Positions 1 to 12,560 of a stretch of DNA of 64,000 nucleotides are shown here, in pieces. The notes beneath the pieces were generated by a model. That model was given only the letters and a program-made list of their open reading frames with translations, had not been told where the DNA came from and ran no database searches. Source of the DNA: Anseranas semipalmata (taxonomy: Eukaryota; Chordata; Aves; Anseriformes; Anseranatidae). Numbering within the stretch: the first letter of the stretch is position 1; each line of letters begins with the position of its first letter. The DNA lies in the NCBI GenBank assembly GCA_013399115.1, contig VXAA01001241.1:634699-698698 (forward strand), written 5' to 3'. Made by a program: the position numbers and the translations under genes.

Positions 1-3000
1 TTTCCTTATACTTATTTGGATAGTGTTTAGGTAACCATCAGTGTGTTTTTACTAGCTTTTGCCTGCTGTATGAAATCTGTGGTTTCACAATTTTTCCACA
101 GCCGTTGTCTTCATACTTTCTATTACCACTATTGCACTTGTTTGTCTTCTCCTAGTGGAAGATAAGCCTGCCATACATATACTATGTAGTTTACAACATT
201 TGACTTTTTTGAGCTAACCTTATCTGGCCAATATACATCTTCATATAAAATGTTTCTTCTGTTGCCTATGTTCCTTAAAATTCTATGTTCCTTAAAATAT
301 CTTTTTTTTTTCTCTTTTTTACATAAGTAGTTGTAAAATATTGCAAATGCCTTGATAAATATGGCTCTGGGGATGCAGTCTATTATAAATCTTAATGCTT
401 CCAAAAATCTAGTCTCTTCAACATCTGATTTCCATTTTATTAACCTTGAAACAATATGCCCTCTCTTTAATCTTGCCTACCTTTTTTTTTTTTTTCAGAC
501 CAGACTATAACCTGACATCTAAGTTTTTTTCATTCTTTATTTCTTCTGTTGTTCTTGTTTCTTCTTCAGTCTTCACAGCTATTTTATAGTTTCTTGAATT
601 CAAATCATGGCAATCAGTTCCTTGAGCTTATTCAACCCGTTTCTCAAATTGATATGTATCATTTTCAAGTACTGTAACTTTAGTTTTATATAAATTTTTG
701 TATCATAAAATGTGGGATCAGGATGAGAACTCTGTTTCATCTTTGCTAATTTAAATTAAATCCAACTGCTTTTTCTTGCTCTTATGTTAAACATATGTCA
801 TGTAACTGTGTGGCTCCTTCCTTTCTGGAAAATAGTTTTGACTTCTGAAAAGAAATGAGAGTAAAAGTATGTAAGGTGACCTGACCTGGGAGGTCCATGT
901 GGAATTTGAAGAGCCTTTGGACTTTAGACTTAAGCCTTCATATCTAACTTATGTCTATACTTACTTCAGTAACCTTCCTTTTGCAGTCTTTATCACAGGC
1001 AAAAAAGTTCTACATGAAATACGTAATTCTCATCTTATCTGTAACTTTGAACAAAATGACACTGTAAAAAACTTTGAAAAATAAATCATCAGTTTAATTT
1101 CTACCAGAAATATCAAGTTAAGATAAAATGGATTCATCTGTACTTCTGAAAACAAAAGAGAAGAAAATACCTGAGAAACAAGTCTCTTTGTTCTGTGTGA
1201 AAGAGAATACTTAATCACACATCAGCAGAGAATTAAAAAACATAGCAGTACATGAAAGTATTCTTTTTTCCTTCACTGAACAAATTAATTCCAGCAACAA
1301 AAAAACTACAAAGTGCTGTTTAAAAATAAAAAATACGTATCTTAAGTTTAATAAACAGGAGCTAAAGTAGCTAAAATGAAACTCCAGAAATCAACTAGCA
1401 ACTAGCTATTGGTTTTGGGTGTCTTCATGTTAAAATACATATCAAACAACTTCCTTGTAAAAACAAAATTGTGAGATAATTCTGTATGCATGTTTTTCTG
1501 AGACAGACTCAGAGTAAAAGCTTCAGTACAAATGTCAAATGGGCACTCTCTCCAGTTTAATTCATTTCATAGCTGAAATCTGGCCAAACATGGATGTCTT
1601 AAACCACCTAATAATACCCCTTGTAATGTTCCTCATAATATTATTATTATGCTTTTGTAAGATAGGTAGGAATAATATTCAGTACTCACCAGGAAGTAGC
1701 ATTTGTCTGTCACTAGATATGCTGACAAGCGTAGAAATAGGATAAAGGGAAGAAATTATTACCAGGTGGATGAGAAGGATGCAGGATAATTACCTCCTTA
1801 TCCCCCTGACCTACAAGAGAGCAATATGTTGCAGAAATATAAGGGATATAAGCTTATCTTGGAACTGGGGGTCTCTGAGAAATTGCAGCAGTTATGCTGT
1901 GTAGTCATACCCTTCTCCCTTTTTGGTGATCGCCTGACCTTAAACATGATATTCAGGGAAAAATAAATGAAGTAAATATGCAGATACGCTCATTCAAATC
2001 CTACTTAAAAAAAAAAAAAAGTTTTCACAGAGTGCATGACTGTGGACTGGGCTGGAAGGTCCTCCAGGAAGAAAAAAATCCTTCTGAATTTCTGGTGAGC
2101 ATGTTGCTGGTACATACCAAATTCCTCCCACTTCCCGAGAGGGACAGTAATGAGAGAGGAGGTACAGCCAGGGCACGTGTGGACTCAGCAGTGTTAAGTG
2201 AGTGCATAATGACCCAAGGGAGAACCATTACAGCCAACACAAGCAGGAAGTTGTTCTGCAATTTGTGGAGATGAAAATCGGGTTGAGGAGTAGAGTACTG
2301 AAAAATTGTGGAATTTGCCCTTATTTCTGTATCTAACTGATTATATCAGGAGTTAGTTTTCAGTCACATTTTTCTGCTGGTTTTATTCAAATGCAAAGAA
2401 CATCTTTCGATAAAAATTTACCCTGTAATATCTGAAGTTACATAAGAAAGAATTTGGGCTGTTGCAGGTTTTCCCTAAAACACAAGAAATACAGAAGTGC
2501 ACATTTTATTAACTTTCTCTAGCGTGTGTGTGTGTACTGAGTGCTTCTCTCTAACATGCTACTGGTATTTTCTGCAGCAGAGAAAGGGGCTTTTTTCCTA
2601 ACTGTCATACTACACACAGTTCATTAGACTGCAGCAGATCAGAATAGATCAGATCTAGCCTCATGACTAAAATTTTGTGCCAGGTTAGCTTATCTGCGAT
2701 GCCAGTTTAATTGTCCTGAACCACCTCAATACCTGAAGATAGTTTGTTAAAAAGAAAAATGTATGGCAAAATGGAGCTTTATGTGTTGCTCACAGTCTGT
2801 ATGAGTAATGGGGATTCACATTGCTGACTATTTTAATCTGTTTCTGTTCACTGAGCAACACCCATTGGCTTTCCAAAGTGTTTTTTTGTGGTCTTCTGTC
2901 AATATTGTTTATAGCAAATCAGAAGTTTATTGTATGGTTTAGTTTCAAGTATTTATTTTAAGCTTGCAATTGGGGTGGTTTTGACTTCTACTAGTGAGAG

Positions 3001-4086
3001 CTGGCAGCAATTGATGAAAAAAAAGATTAGATTACTGCTTAATGATGACGTCTTCAAAAGCCCTGGAGTGACTGAGGGAGATAAGTCCCGTGGAAAATCA
3101 ATGAAACTTAGGCTCCAAAGCCAGTTAGGTGAGTAGAAAATGTTGCCCTAATGACCTAAATGTTCATTTTCTCTCTTGCTATCTCAGTGGTAATATACAA
3201 GAGAGAATGGGTCTATGTAAAAATGTCTGGCATCCCTGAACGTTTTTAGGCTGTTAAAAATCTGAGTGCTAGATCTTTGTCTCATTATTATCTCTTGTTC
3301 TTACCTAACTTAAGTGGCACTGGGCTAAATAATTTTTTAATGTAGAAACTGAAGAAGAAGTCTTTAAAGGAAGTAGCAGCTATTCAGATAGCAAAGAAAA
3401 AAGATGTATTTTAAATAAGACACATTATTAGCTAGTTGTATTCTTAAAGTTTTATCATCCCTAAAAGGTTGTTCTTTAGTACTGATGCTCATTTCATAGA
3501 TGTACTTGATGTTCATTCCCGTCATACAAAGAGGACAGAATTTTCTCTTGCAGCTTGCCGGGCACCACAGATTTCCAATTCCTAGGTGGTGGTTTGAGCT
3601 CAACCCCCTGAATCATTTATGTGGTTATTAGATTTCTATCATGTGAACCCTTTGGGGAATCTGTTATTCTCCTTTCTGGCCTCTTATGCATCAAGAGGAT
3701 GTGTTTGCTGCTACTAGTCCTGTGGCACAAGCATTCAAATAACAAAGAGGAGAAGGGGGGGAGGGCTGTATTTCAGTCCTGGTAATATTGTTTTTCAAGA
3801 GAGAAATGAAGAGTTCAGTCATGTGCACAAAGTCATGTGTGTGGACAGCAATGCAACAGATATGTTACCTTGATATTTATGTCTGGCTTGTGAGCTGTCT
3901 GTTGAGTTATACTCCTCTGTTACAGAACAAATAATGGATTAAAGGCATATTTTCTGCCCTATTATCAGGTGGTGTAGCACAGGAACTGTTCCTAGTCTCC
4001 TAGTTCTGCTAATTTCTACTTTTTTTGGCTTTATAAAGATCATATATTTTTGTAACATGTTGAGCTCCTATCATTACTAGTAATTT

Positions 4087-4087
<1 letters not shown>
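1..4087. other. AT-rich stretch without a recognised gene
   Basis: No reading frame here exceeds 100 codons and none resembles a known protein. There are simple T and A runs (about 301-310, 482-495, 2007-2020) and a short GT microsatellite at 2524-2535. The T run at 482-495 is followed by CAG and would make a good splice acceptor, but no open frame or donor follows, so it is not called an exon. The segment at 2021-2275 is slightly richer in GC, with a 98-codon frame on plus and overlapping frames on minus, which suggests composition rather than coding. Confidence 0.6.

Positions 4088-4124
<37 letters not shown>
4088..4124. repeat. Poly-T tract of 37 bases
   Basis: An uninterrupted run of 37 T directly abuts the 5' truncation point of a CR1 element, with a single A between them. 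CR1 elements do not carry or copy poly(A) tails in this position, so the tract is either a pre-existing homopolymer, the poly(A) tail of a minus-strand insertion, or an assembly-length artefact. Confidence 0.9.
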
Positions 4125-4127
<3 letters not shown>

Positions 4128-4648
4128 TGGAGTGCTGCGTTCAGCTCTGGGGCCCCCAGCACAGGAAGGACTGTTCAACTGTTGGAGCAAGTCCAGAGGA
4201 GGCCATGAGGATGCTCAGAGGGCTGGAGCACCTCTCCCGTGAAGAGAGGCTGAGGGAGCTGGGGTTGTTCAGCCTGGAGAAGAGGAGGTTCCAGGGAGAC
4301 CTCATTGCTGCCTTCCAGTACCTGAAGGGGGCCTACAGGAAAGCTGGGGAGGGATTCTTCGTCAGGGAGTGCAGTGATAGGACCAGGGGTAACAGCTTTA
4401 AATTAAAAGAGGGGCGATCTAGATTAGATACAAGGAAGAAATTCTTCATGATGAGGGTGGTGAGGCCCTGGCCCAGGCTGCCCAGAGAAGCTGTGGATGC
4501 CCCATCCCTGGCAGTGCCCAAGGCCAGGCTGGATGGGGCTTTGGGCAACCTGGTCTGGTGGGAGGGGTCCCTGCCCATGGCAGGGGGCTGGAACCAGGTG
4601 GTCTTTAAGGTCCCTTCCAACCCAAACCATTGTATGATTCTATGGTAT
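4125..4648 (+). mobile_element. CR1 LINE, 5'-truncated 3' end
   Basis: This is a CR1 non-LTR retrotransposon fragment in plus orientation. It still encodes, in one uninterrupted frame, the end of the CR1 ORF2 polyprotein (endonuclease/reverse transcriptase family). The family hallmarks are visible in order: CVQLWGPQ, then MLRGLEHLS.EERLRELGLFSLEKRR, then DRTRGN, then RLPREAVDAPSL (a dot marks a variable residue). The ORF2 end is followed by the typical 3' region with cccttccaac and a terminal attctatg. The intact frame over roughly 180 codons argues for limited decay, making it the youngest-looking element here. It lacks the endonuclease and catalytic RT parts, so it is dead. The family assignment rests on recognition of the characteristic 3' end; the subfamily was not determined. 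Confidence 0.95.
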
Positions 4649-5041
4649 TAGGGAGTACATCAACCAGTGACTTACCTGACACATGGCTGTGATACCACTG
4701 ACACATGAAGGAGAAAATTAGTTTCAGAGATGTGGGAGCAAGAGCCATCCCTTTTAAAGATGTGTAATCCTTTTTGTTAGCAGGCATTGTAGCAATTAAT
4801 GTGACTCAATTACAAAGTGACACATCATTCAACTGATGTTCTAACTTCAGTCAGACTCTCTGTTTAAGGTAAAAGACAAAGGAAAGTCTGCAGAAATCTC
4901 AAAGATCTGATCACTATTCATGGGACTGAGATGCTATCTATAGCTAAGGCAGGTGTGCACACAATGGTTCCTTTTAGTGTATTTTTGGAGCACGTGACAT
5001 TAGAAATGAGACTGTGAGAACTGAATTTGTTCTCCCTTTAT
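4649..5041. other. Spacer between two CR1 fragments, no gene
   Basis: AT-rich single-copy-looking sequence. No repeat ends, RNA gene or coding signal seen. Confidence 0.6.
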
Positions 5042-5312
5042 AGGAGACCTTATTTCTGTTCACAGCTGGGGACAGACCTCCCCTCAGTGGTGCACAACTG
5101 TAAGACAAAAGGCAATGGATGCAAACTGAAACATGGGAAATTGCAATTTGAAGGACAGGTTGCCCAGAGAGGTACTTTGTCTGTCCTTGGAGTCACTCAA
5201 AGCTCACTGGATGATGTCCTGAGCACCCTGCTGTGTTTGGACCTGCTTTGAGCAGCAGGTTGGAATAGATGACTTCTGGAGTTCTTTCCAGTAAGCAGGA
5301 TTCTGCGAATCT
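5042..5312 (+). mobile_element. CR1 LINE fragment, old and internally deleted
   Basis: A diverged CR1 3' region in plus orientation. Recognisable words in order are ggagacctta, then gcaatgg.gcaaactgaaac (dot marks a variable base), then ggttgcccagagagg, then a degraded ttggaatagatgac and ttctttcca near 5260-5290, ending in an eroded ttctgcgaatct. Part of the usual sequence between the first two words is missing. Divergence from the CR1 3'-end pattern is much higher than in the neighbour at 4125, so the two are independent insertions of different age. Confidence 0.8.
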
Positions 5313-5689
5313 TTGGTATATCCATGTGTTTGAAGAGAGTTAATGTCTAGATTTGCTTATGCTAGGCAGTGTGATCTGCTGCTGCTTTGAGTTAGGTGTT
5401 TTAAACCTGTATTTGAATTTTGGCTGTGAGATATTCTTCCATCGCAGTGGCACAGGGAAGATGTGCAAACTCCTTGGCTCCTCAGTAGGGTTAGAAAGGA
5501 GACAGTGCCCTTAGGGAGTGACTAGCTCTACTGGAGTACTGGTGCATGCATAAATGAGAAATGCCTGTGCGTTGTGTGGTAGTAGCCCCCACTGTATGGT
5601 AGTTAAATAGCATCAAATGTAATGAGTAACTTTTCTTCCCTTAGCATTACTTTGATAAAATTTGTACAAACGCTTGCTTTATAAACTGG
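5313..5689. other. Spacer, no gene
   Basis: Nothing recognised apart from ordinary AT-rich sequence. Short frames on both strands are unsupported. Confidence 0.5.
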
Positions 5690-5800
5690 AGAGGGCAACA
5701 GAGAGACAGGAAGCGATTTGTCCAAGGCTGCATGAGGCTGTCATTGAGCTGGGCAATAAAGCTGGGAGTCTTGAGCTCTGAGTGTAGTGCTGCTCAGGCC
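5690..5800 (+). repeat. MIR-like ancient SINE relic
   Basis: The succession of acagagagacaggaagcgatttgtccaagg, a degraded cagctgg equivalent, gagctgggcaataaagctgggagtc and tgagctctgagtgtagtgctg follows the middle to 3' part of the MIR tRNA-derived SINE (usually gaggttaagtgacttgcccaagg, then agctgggattcgaaccc, then gtgctct). MIR copies are old and shared by amniotes, and a few persist in birds. The match is by eye and diverged. Confidence 0.5.
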
Positions 5801-7239
5801 ATCCTCTCTGTGCCTCGCTCAGACCGGCGCAGTGACAGAACAGAACAACCCTATTTTGTGAATAGTGCTTTATGTGTTTCTCATGCTGGAATGATCCTTC
5901 AAACAATAGGGGAAAGTGTGCGTAGCTACATAGATCAAACTAAAGGACTTGACGAATTAAAGCAAATCTTATCTTAATTGCAGCTAGCTCGTCAAGGATG
6001 TATGCTTGAGAAAGAATATTCAATGTCTGTTCAACAGTTTTCTTTTTGTCTAGTTTGGTACACTGACCTTCTTAGCTCTTTTGTCATGAATTCAAATTCA
6101 ATTGGGATAAGAAATGTAGTGCAAGATTGCAATGAATTTCATGATCATGATGGTGGAAATCATTCTGTGTTACCAAGGGGCAGAGAACATCATCATATCA
6201 TATGTTATTTTTACCTATGTATCAAATCATCTTGCCACCCGAGTATTAGCTATGGTAAACTTGCTGTTATTGCATTGTTATGCTTCTATAAAGTTTTAAT
6301 GCTGTTGTAATAAAGATATACAGGTACAAAAATGGGCATAAATTAGAAGAAAATTTTAAGGTGTTTTTTAAAGAGAAGAAAAGCTTGTGTTTTTTTCTGG
6401 TGGAGTTAAGAAGTTACCTTAATTATTTAAGTCTGTGGGGACATACTTGTTTTGGGGGCAACTGCAGTCAATTGTTTTAGCAAAAAGGTTACTCTGGACA
6501 AATACTTCTGGTAAAGCAGGGATTCCTCTTAAACGAAGAATACAAAAGCTAACATTTGTTGAAATGTAATGATTCATTTGAATGACCAATTTTCTTAATA
6601 GTTTTTTTTTTTTTTTAACTAAGATCACAAAATGATTAATAGTTTAATCCAGCCTGCATTTATATTACATTATAATTCTACATTATATATTCTCCTATGT
6701 CACAGAGCTGAAAGTTCAATTTGGATTCATTTTCATTATCAAGTTAGGGGTGGGGAGCTGTAAATTATTCACCTCCACTGAGGAGACCACATTTATAAAT
6801 CTGTTCTAAGGAAAGGAAGAAAGACTTCTCAAATGTCTTGAAGATACTAATTTGTATCCGGACCAAGGCTGGATATCCTTTCACCATTCACATTCTTTTC
6901 ACTGGTATTAGCAAGAGACTCATTTCTTTCAAAGTAAATTCTTCTAACGTGTCTATAACTCTACCTTTGCTTTTACCTTTGGAAATATGAAAAACTAGTT
7001 AAATTTAATTAAGACAATCAACATGGACACTTAGTGTGTGTCAGCAGGTCCCGTGATCCATAACATGATCCTCTGTGAAGACATACCTTGTGGTTCTCCT
7101 CCATAATGTTCATCTTGTACCTTTCTGGTTTTGGTTTTTATTTTTTGTTGTTCCTTTTAATGTAGATATTAAAAATATTTGCTGTGAATGTAATAAGAGG
7201 ATGAGCCTTGTTTTAAAAGATCATAAGACCTTTTAAGAA
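5801..7239. other. AT-rich single-copy stretch, possible conserved block near 6080-6300
   Basis: No gene recognised. The part at about 6080-6300 is non-repetitive, contains paired atgatcatgatgg and aatcattc-type words and lacks the CR1 or microsatellite look. It could be a non-coding regulatory element, but nothing in the sequence alone proves this. A 110-codon frame at 5978-6310 has no recognisable product. Confidence 0.35.
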
Positions 7240-8520
7240 TATCTGCATGTAGAAAAGAAGAAATTAATTAAAACCAGAGTTTGTATGTGCTGTCATTAAT
7301 GATTCATTTTTGTTTTGAAAGCCCATTGGTTTAAAATGGACTGCAGAAATACTGGAAAAAGTTAATAAAGTCTATTACGGTTGTCTAACTGTATAATGGC
7401 TTTTAAGAGTTTACATGATAAGATCCAAAGTGAAAACCAAACATTGGGCTGTAGGTTTTATTTTCATTTTATGTTAGTTTTTTTGGAAGACAGAAATGTC
7501 AATTCTTTTTTATTCCTTTAGCTATTATATGTTATGTTTAGAATGTCATTTTGAAGTCCTGTCCTAGGAGTTTTCATTTTAGATACTATGAACCTAAAAC
7601 ATTTATAAGCAGGGTATGACCACAGATTTGTTTTTAAAACCTGAAACATCATCATTATAGGCCAACCGTTCTTTTTGCCCGGCTGTTACGATGATACTGA
7701 TGCCCTGAATTGTTGCATATTGGCTTCCATTTGTCTTTGGAGCGTATGCTAATACCTGAATGTCAAGGGCTTTAGGAAAACTAGTGTAATGTGAGATAAT
7801 TACTCTGGCACAGCAAATGTATATATATTTTTATTACTTTCACTCACCTGCTGGTTCAGCCATGCGAACTCTGCTTTTGAAGTGTATCTGGTAGCTTCAG
7901 ATTGTTGCAATCAGACCCTTTTCACCAGGCATAAGTATCATTGGCTTTGAACATTTGCTAAATTGGGATGAACGGCATCCTAGCCTACAGCATACAGCCA
8001 GACTTCTAATTTTGAAACAGATAATATACAGTAGCGATACAGTTTGTGATAAAACAGTACGGTTGTTCATAGCTGCCCAGTTAACTATTAAAAGAATGTA
8101 AGAAGTATAAAGCTAGAATACCTAAGCCAGAACACTGTTGTGGCCCAATTCACTGTTGATTTTCTCTACCTATGCAAGGTAATTGTTGTTCTGGTTAAAA
8201 ATGTGAAGCCGAATTCTGCTGTGTTATGCCAGGGTAAACTCAGGGTAATCCTCCCGATTCTGTTTTCACGGTAGTGTACTTTCAGCCGGTCTTGCCTGCA
8301 GAGCCGAGCCTCTGCTGCTATTCCGATGCCAGGATCGACATGGCCACATGGACTCGGGTGGAGCCTTTTACAAATATAATTGCACCACCTTTCCTAACAA
8401 TGTAAACTAAATCTGAAGTGTGTTTCTTCTGTCGGCTTAGATCTGCTTCATGCGTTTTCCCAGTATATCTGTGCCAGCCAGGTGGTCTGATAGTTCTGTA
8501 TTCGAATCAGAGGCTACACT
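7240..8520. promoter_or_regulatory. Candidate cluster of conserved non-coding elements
   Basis: About 1.3 kb with no long ORF, no repeat signature, and retained CpG dinucleotides (for example ccgttct, cccggctgttacgatg, gatgaacggc, agtagcgatacag, acagtacggttg) in a background where CpG is scarce. Homeodomain-type words (gaaattaattaa, gtcattaatgatt, ctgttgat) and octamer-like words recur. Such features are common in vertebrate developmental enhancers. The call is inference from texture; sequence conservation was not measured. Confidence 0.3.
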
Positions 8521-8933
8521 GACAAAACTAAGAAGCATGAACCTGAACAAACTTTAGATTTGGACAGGCCTCCCTTGAAATGTTTATCCTGTTCTGTCAT
8601 AATTAAAACATGATTTAAATGCTCTGCATTCTTGAAAATCAAGCAACTGAAGCATGCAGGTTTTTTTTCACCATGTACATTTTCTGACCATCATCAACAT
8701 GTATAAACTGTTCGTCATGTTGGATTCATTTGGAGATTATATTAATTCGTAACAGTGAGATCAGTTAGGCCAAATTCTTAGCTCAGATTTTTTCTTACCA
8801 TTTTGAATAGTTCTGTTGATATAATGCTGAAAACTCAGAGAAAAATTGGTCAGTTTATCTTAGACTGCATGTGGGTATTGTAGAATTGTCCAAAACTGAA
8901 TAGAGAAGATATTTAACAGTGATAAGCTGTGCA

Positions 8934-8953
8934 ATAAAACAAAACAAAACAAA
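8934..8953. repeat. (AAAAC)n simple repeat
   Basis: Four AAAAC-type units in a row. Confidence 0.8.
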
Positions 8954-10134
8954 CTTTATTTTTTCAAAAATAAGGTGAGCTATGAATTTATTGTTACACG
9001 CACGATATTTTAAATACCTGCCTATTCAGCTTTTTGTGACTCACTTGACTGTTCCGTTCCAGCTTTGTATACAAAGAATGACATGTTCCCTGACAGCTGG
9101 GTTAAGGTGAAGCTATTGTGTCTGTCGGTTAACCTCTTTTTTGTCAGCCTGCCATGCTGATAATTTTCTGTATATGGTAGAGTTATTAAGGTATTCTGTG
9201 TCACACAAATAGGTGTGCTAGATTGTTTCTGATGTATAAACTGTATCCCAACACATCCAAGGTGCAAAGCATACTTCCCCCCTTTCTCGCAAGTGATGTG
9301 ACTTTTGAAGACTTTGCTAATAAGTACAGCAATAACTGCTTATCCAGTAGTTATTGTCATGCAAAATTTATTACAGTGACAATGTTCATGAGAAAGGAAT
9401 GTCTTAAATATATTAAAATACTTGTGTCACTTTATATATGTTTTCACCATATTTCACTTCTTCACAGCTGGAATGTTAAATTAGTGACATTTAAAGTGTC
9501 TTCTCCCATAGGTTGTGGCATCTTGTAGGTTATTTGGTTTAAAGGAATTATGCTTCATCACAGATTTATGTTCCACCCAGAGACTGAAATGCCGTTGAGC
9601 TCTACAGCTTATGAATGATTGCAGATTCTTGGAAGAGAAGAGTTTTTGAAGGTGTCTGTGTGTTAAGTTAAATTTTTTAATTAATAGGAACATCAAAGAT
9701 ACAGCATCTGGGTCAGAGAAGGACCTCAGCAGAACTGCTGTTTGAAGCCTTTCATTCTTGACCTCCAGGACTGTAATAAACTTTTAAATAATTTTCAAGG
9801 GCACTTGAGGTACTCTGTCAATTAAACTGCCATGCAAGCCCTTTTCCTGTTGGCCTGTAGCCATTATTTAATACAGTCATTAAAATTTAGTTTTAGAAGA
9901 TATTGTATGGCACATGAAGTTTTTTCATCAAATGGTTTTGCCTACTAAAAGCAAAAATGGATGGGAGGTAGAACACTTATTTTTAAAAAAATAGCTTTAT
10001 TCTTTAGAGGAAGATTTTTTGAGAATATACATCTCAGTTACACTGTGCTTTTGTATTCAGGTACGTAATCTGCATATCTGCATAGTTCAGATGTGATGAA
10101 AGTGTGCATTGAGCTTCATAGGACATATAATAGT

Positions 10135-10159
10135 AAAAAAACAAAACAAAACAAAAAAA
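10135..10159. repeat. (AAAAC)n A-rich simple repeat
   Basis: A-rich run with three AAAAC units flanked by A runs. Confidence 0.8.
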
Positions 10160-12299
10160 GCCTGCATACACTGAATTCTTCTTCCATTCTGGAAATCCTG
10201 CGGTAGAGCATGCAGTACTATACAGACAGTATAAGATAGGCCTGCTGTAGGCTCAGTTGTTTTGAAATATATTTTCCAGTATTATAAAGCAGAATATTCT
10301 GGTGAAACCAGTATTCTTTCTTCTGGAAGACAAAACTTCTGAAGTGATGGGTGAAGTAGTAAAGGGTATAAGGCAGTGCTGTCTTACTGGGTGTTGCTGC
10401 AGGAAACAGTAGTGACCAAAGAAGAGGAGGACTTGAGTGCTGTTTCTTGTTCTGTGACTGTCATGACCTTGGGAATATTTTTAGTCTTTTTTTTTTTTTT
10501 ATCTTGTCTGTATTGTAGGATGGCAGTAATAGCAGTGCTATCTGCTAACCACAAGAATGCTTTGAGCTGTAACACCGTGTATGTTTGTTCAGTGTCCTTC
10601 AGTGGAGTGTACTATGTATCTACACAATATTATCGTTGCTGGATCGTGCCATTTGTCGGTGGGGGCTCGTGCTGGTTCCACTCAAAAGGCTGTGGTAGTT
10701 CTATATGATATTGCAAGTCTTCAGCTCACCTTTGTCTATAGTTAAGATCACTTTGTCTTCAGTTCAAACAGTGATGCCACTATCCAAATAAAGAAGTGGG
10801 AGTGTTTGGTGATGTACAGTCATGTTACCTGTGCTCTCCTTTCATCAGAAATTGGGTTTTAATGTGGCTCCATGTTGCTTGGCTCAGTCTATACATAGAT
10901 CAATGCTATGGTCACAAAGAGATTGAGCAGTATCATGTGCCATATTTGAGATGCATAAACAAAAACCACCACTCATTGACTTGCTTTCAAAATTTAGCCT
11001 TAATTTATGGCCAAAATTCACAGCATGTATGAAGGCAATCCTTAGTAGCTGGAACTTTCCCTAAGGATCTTCATACAGTTTGCCTCTTAAACATAGTGTT
11101 AATGTGTTTATGAAGGCCGCAGTTTCCAAACTTTAAAATCAACAAAGCTATTTTCCTGGTTCTGAAATAGCAAGAGCTGATATCCCGTTCCTTTGGGAAC
11201 AGAAATTTTACTTCCTTTTTAAGATTTAGCAGGGTTTTAGGAAACCCTGAAACCCTGAACCTGCTTGTACTGATCTCCTTAGTTAGGCTTGGAAGTTTGG
11301 GCCCCATGTTTTCTTCCCTGTACCTTACACTTAAAGTTGTTGTGGAGGATTGTAGAGAGAGTATACAGTCAAGATAACCAAGGTCTGTGTTATATTGTCG
11401 TGCATTCCGTACTCTCTCTCCTGTACACGCAGAGTCGGATGCTTAGAGCTTAGCTCCTGGGATAAGTTTATCCCTCTTCAGTCATTCGCTACGCTGCAGG
11501 ACATCTGTGTAACTCCGGGTACTCCAGAATGATATACTTTTTTATTTGTTTGCTGCTCAGTCAGCCAATTGGTTGATTTTCAAAGAAGGAAGAGTATGAA
11601 AAAGTGTTAGGTTGTCCATATTTATATATTTATTACTTCAGGCATTAATATCTTGCTTTGTTTAGTCTAGTTCACAGTAGTCCATCTCTCCGTGAAGTTA
11701 TCTTTCCTTAAGCAATTAGGTTCTGCAATCTGCTGCTTATTGCATCTTGAAAAGCATGATATAAATTCAAGTCAGGGACATGGTACTCCAGTTAAGGGAC
11801 TGAGAGGATCGTAAAGAAAAATGAGAGGTATAGCAAATGTGTTTCCAATCTCTGTAGTACATATAATAGAAGGTTTTATTCTACAATTGTCAGAGAGGAT
11901 CTCATTAGAGTTCAGGCTTTCCTGTTCCTGAAAAAGTTCTCATGTTGGGTACTTTAAAGGAAAGAGTTCACAGAGTTAAGATTTAAGGGCATAGGCTCCC
12001 TTCTATTACAGCGAACTGTGATCACAATGGACTGAAAAGTTCATAAGGTATTTTGAAGACAGGAGTAATATGTACAATTTGCTTTATTCAGAAGCATCCT
12101 TCATGATGCAAGTACACCTGCAGAGCTGCAGAAGGAAAGGAATTTTCTGTTCTGTTGTCATCCACTGGCCTCCAAATGTAGCTGCCTAAAAATAACGGAT
12201 TGGATCAACTCTAACTGATTTTTTTTTTTTCTTGAAAGAATAAACCTATCCAGGACAGGCTTAGGAACTTAGGAGCACAAAAGCCTCAAATGACTAAAT

Positions 12300-12560
12300 A
12301 GGAGTTTTGAGTAACCCACCTGGGGGAAGGCTCAGCCACTGGTGGGTGAGGTGCCCCAAGCTGTCTGTTGACAACTGTCAAAACTCATGTGCTCTGTCTT
12401 AGAGCCCCTGTCCTGCTGCTGAAGGGAGATTACACTCGTCTCCATACCTGCGGCCTCAGAGAAGGCTTCCACAGCCTTCCTGTGGTTTTGCTAGCTTGCA
12501 CCTATTGTACGTACTGACAGTATTAATAAAGTCCTTGTTACATAGTTTAGAAAAAAAAAA
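12300..12560 (+). pseudogene. mRNA-like 3' end: possible processed retrocopy or LTR remnant
   Basis: A moderately GC-rich segment closes with AATAAA at 12525-12530, then 20 nt, then exactly ten A at 12551-12560. This is the geometry of a polyadenylated transcript end. No protein match could be made and no clear target-site duplication was found, so the 5' limit is approximate. Alternatives are the R/U5 part of a degraded LTR, or a genuine transcript end with a chance downstream A run. Birds contain few processed pseudogenes because CR1 machinery rarely copies cellular mRNA, so the call needs proof. Confidence 0.3.

Larger units (their letters stand above)
8521..12299. other. AT-rich stretch without a recognised gene
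   Basis: Contains simple AAAAC-type repeats at 8934-8953 and 10135-10159 and a T run near 10488. A small triplication of aaaccctg lies near 11242-11260. Frames of 100-110 codons at 9223-9528 and 10376-10708 have no motif and no flanking splice or promoter evidence. The slightly CpG-bearing stretch at 11340-11545 could belong to an old element but has no clear ends. Confidence 0.5.

Noticed and set aside
482..498. T14-CAG, a perfect-looking splice acceptor
   Set aside because: No open frame, donor or exon-like composition follows. Homopolymer T runs before CAG are common in this DNA.
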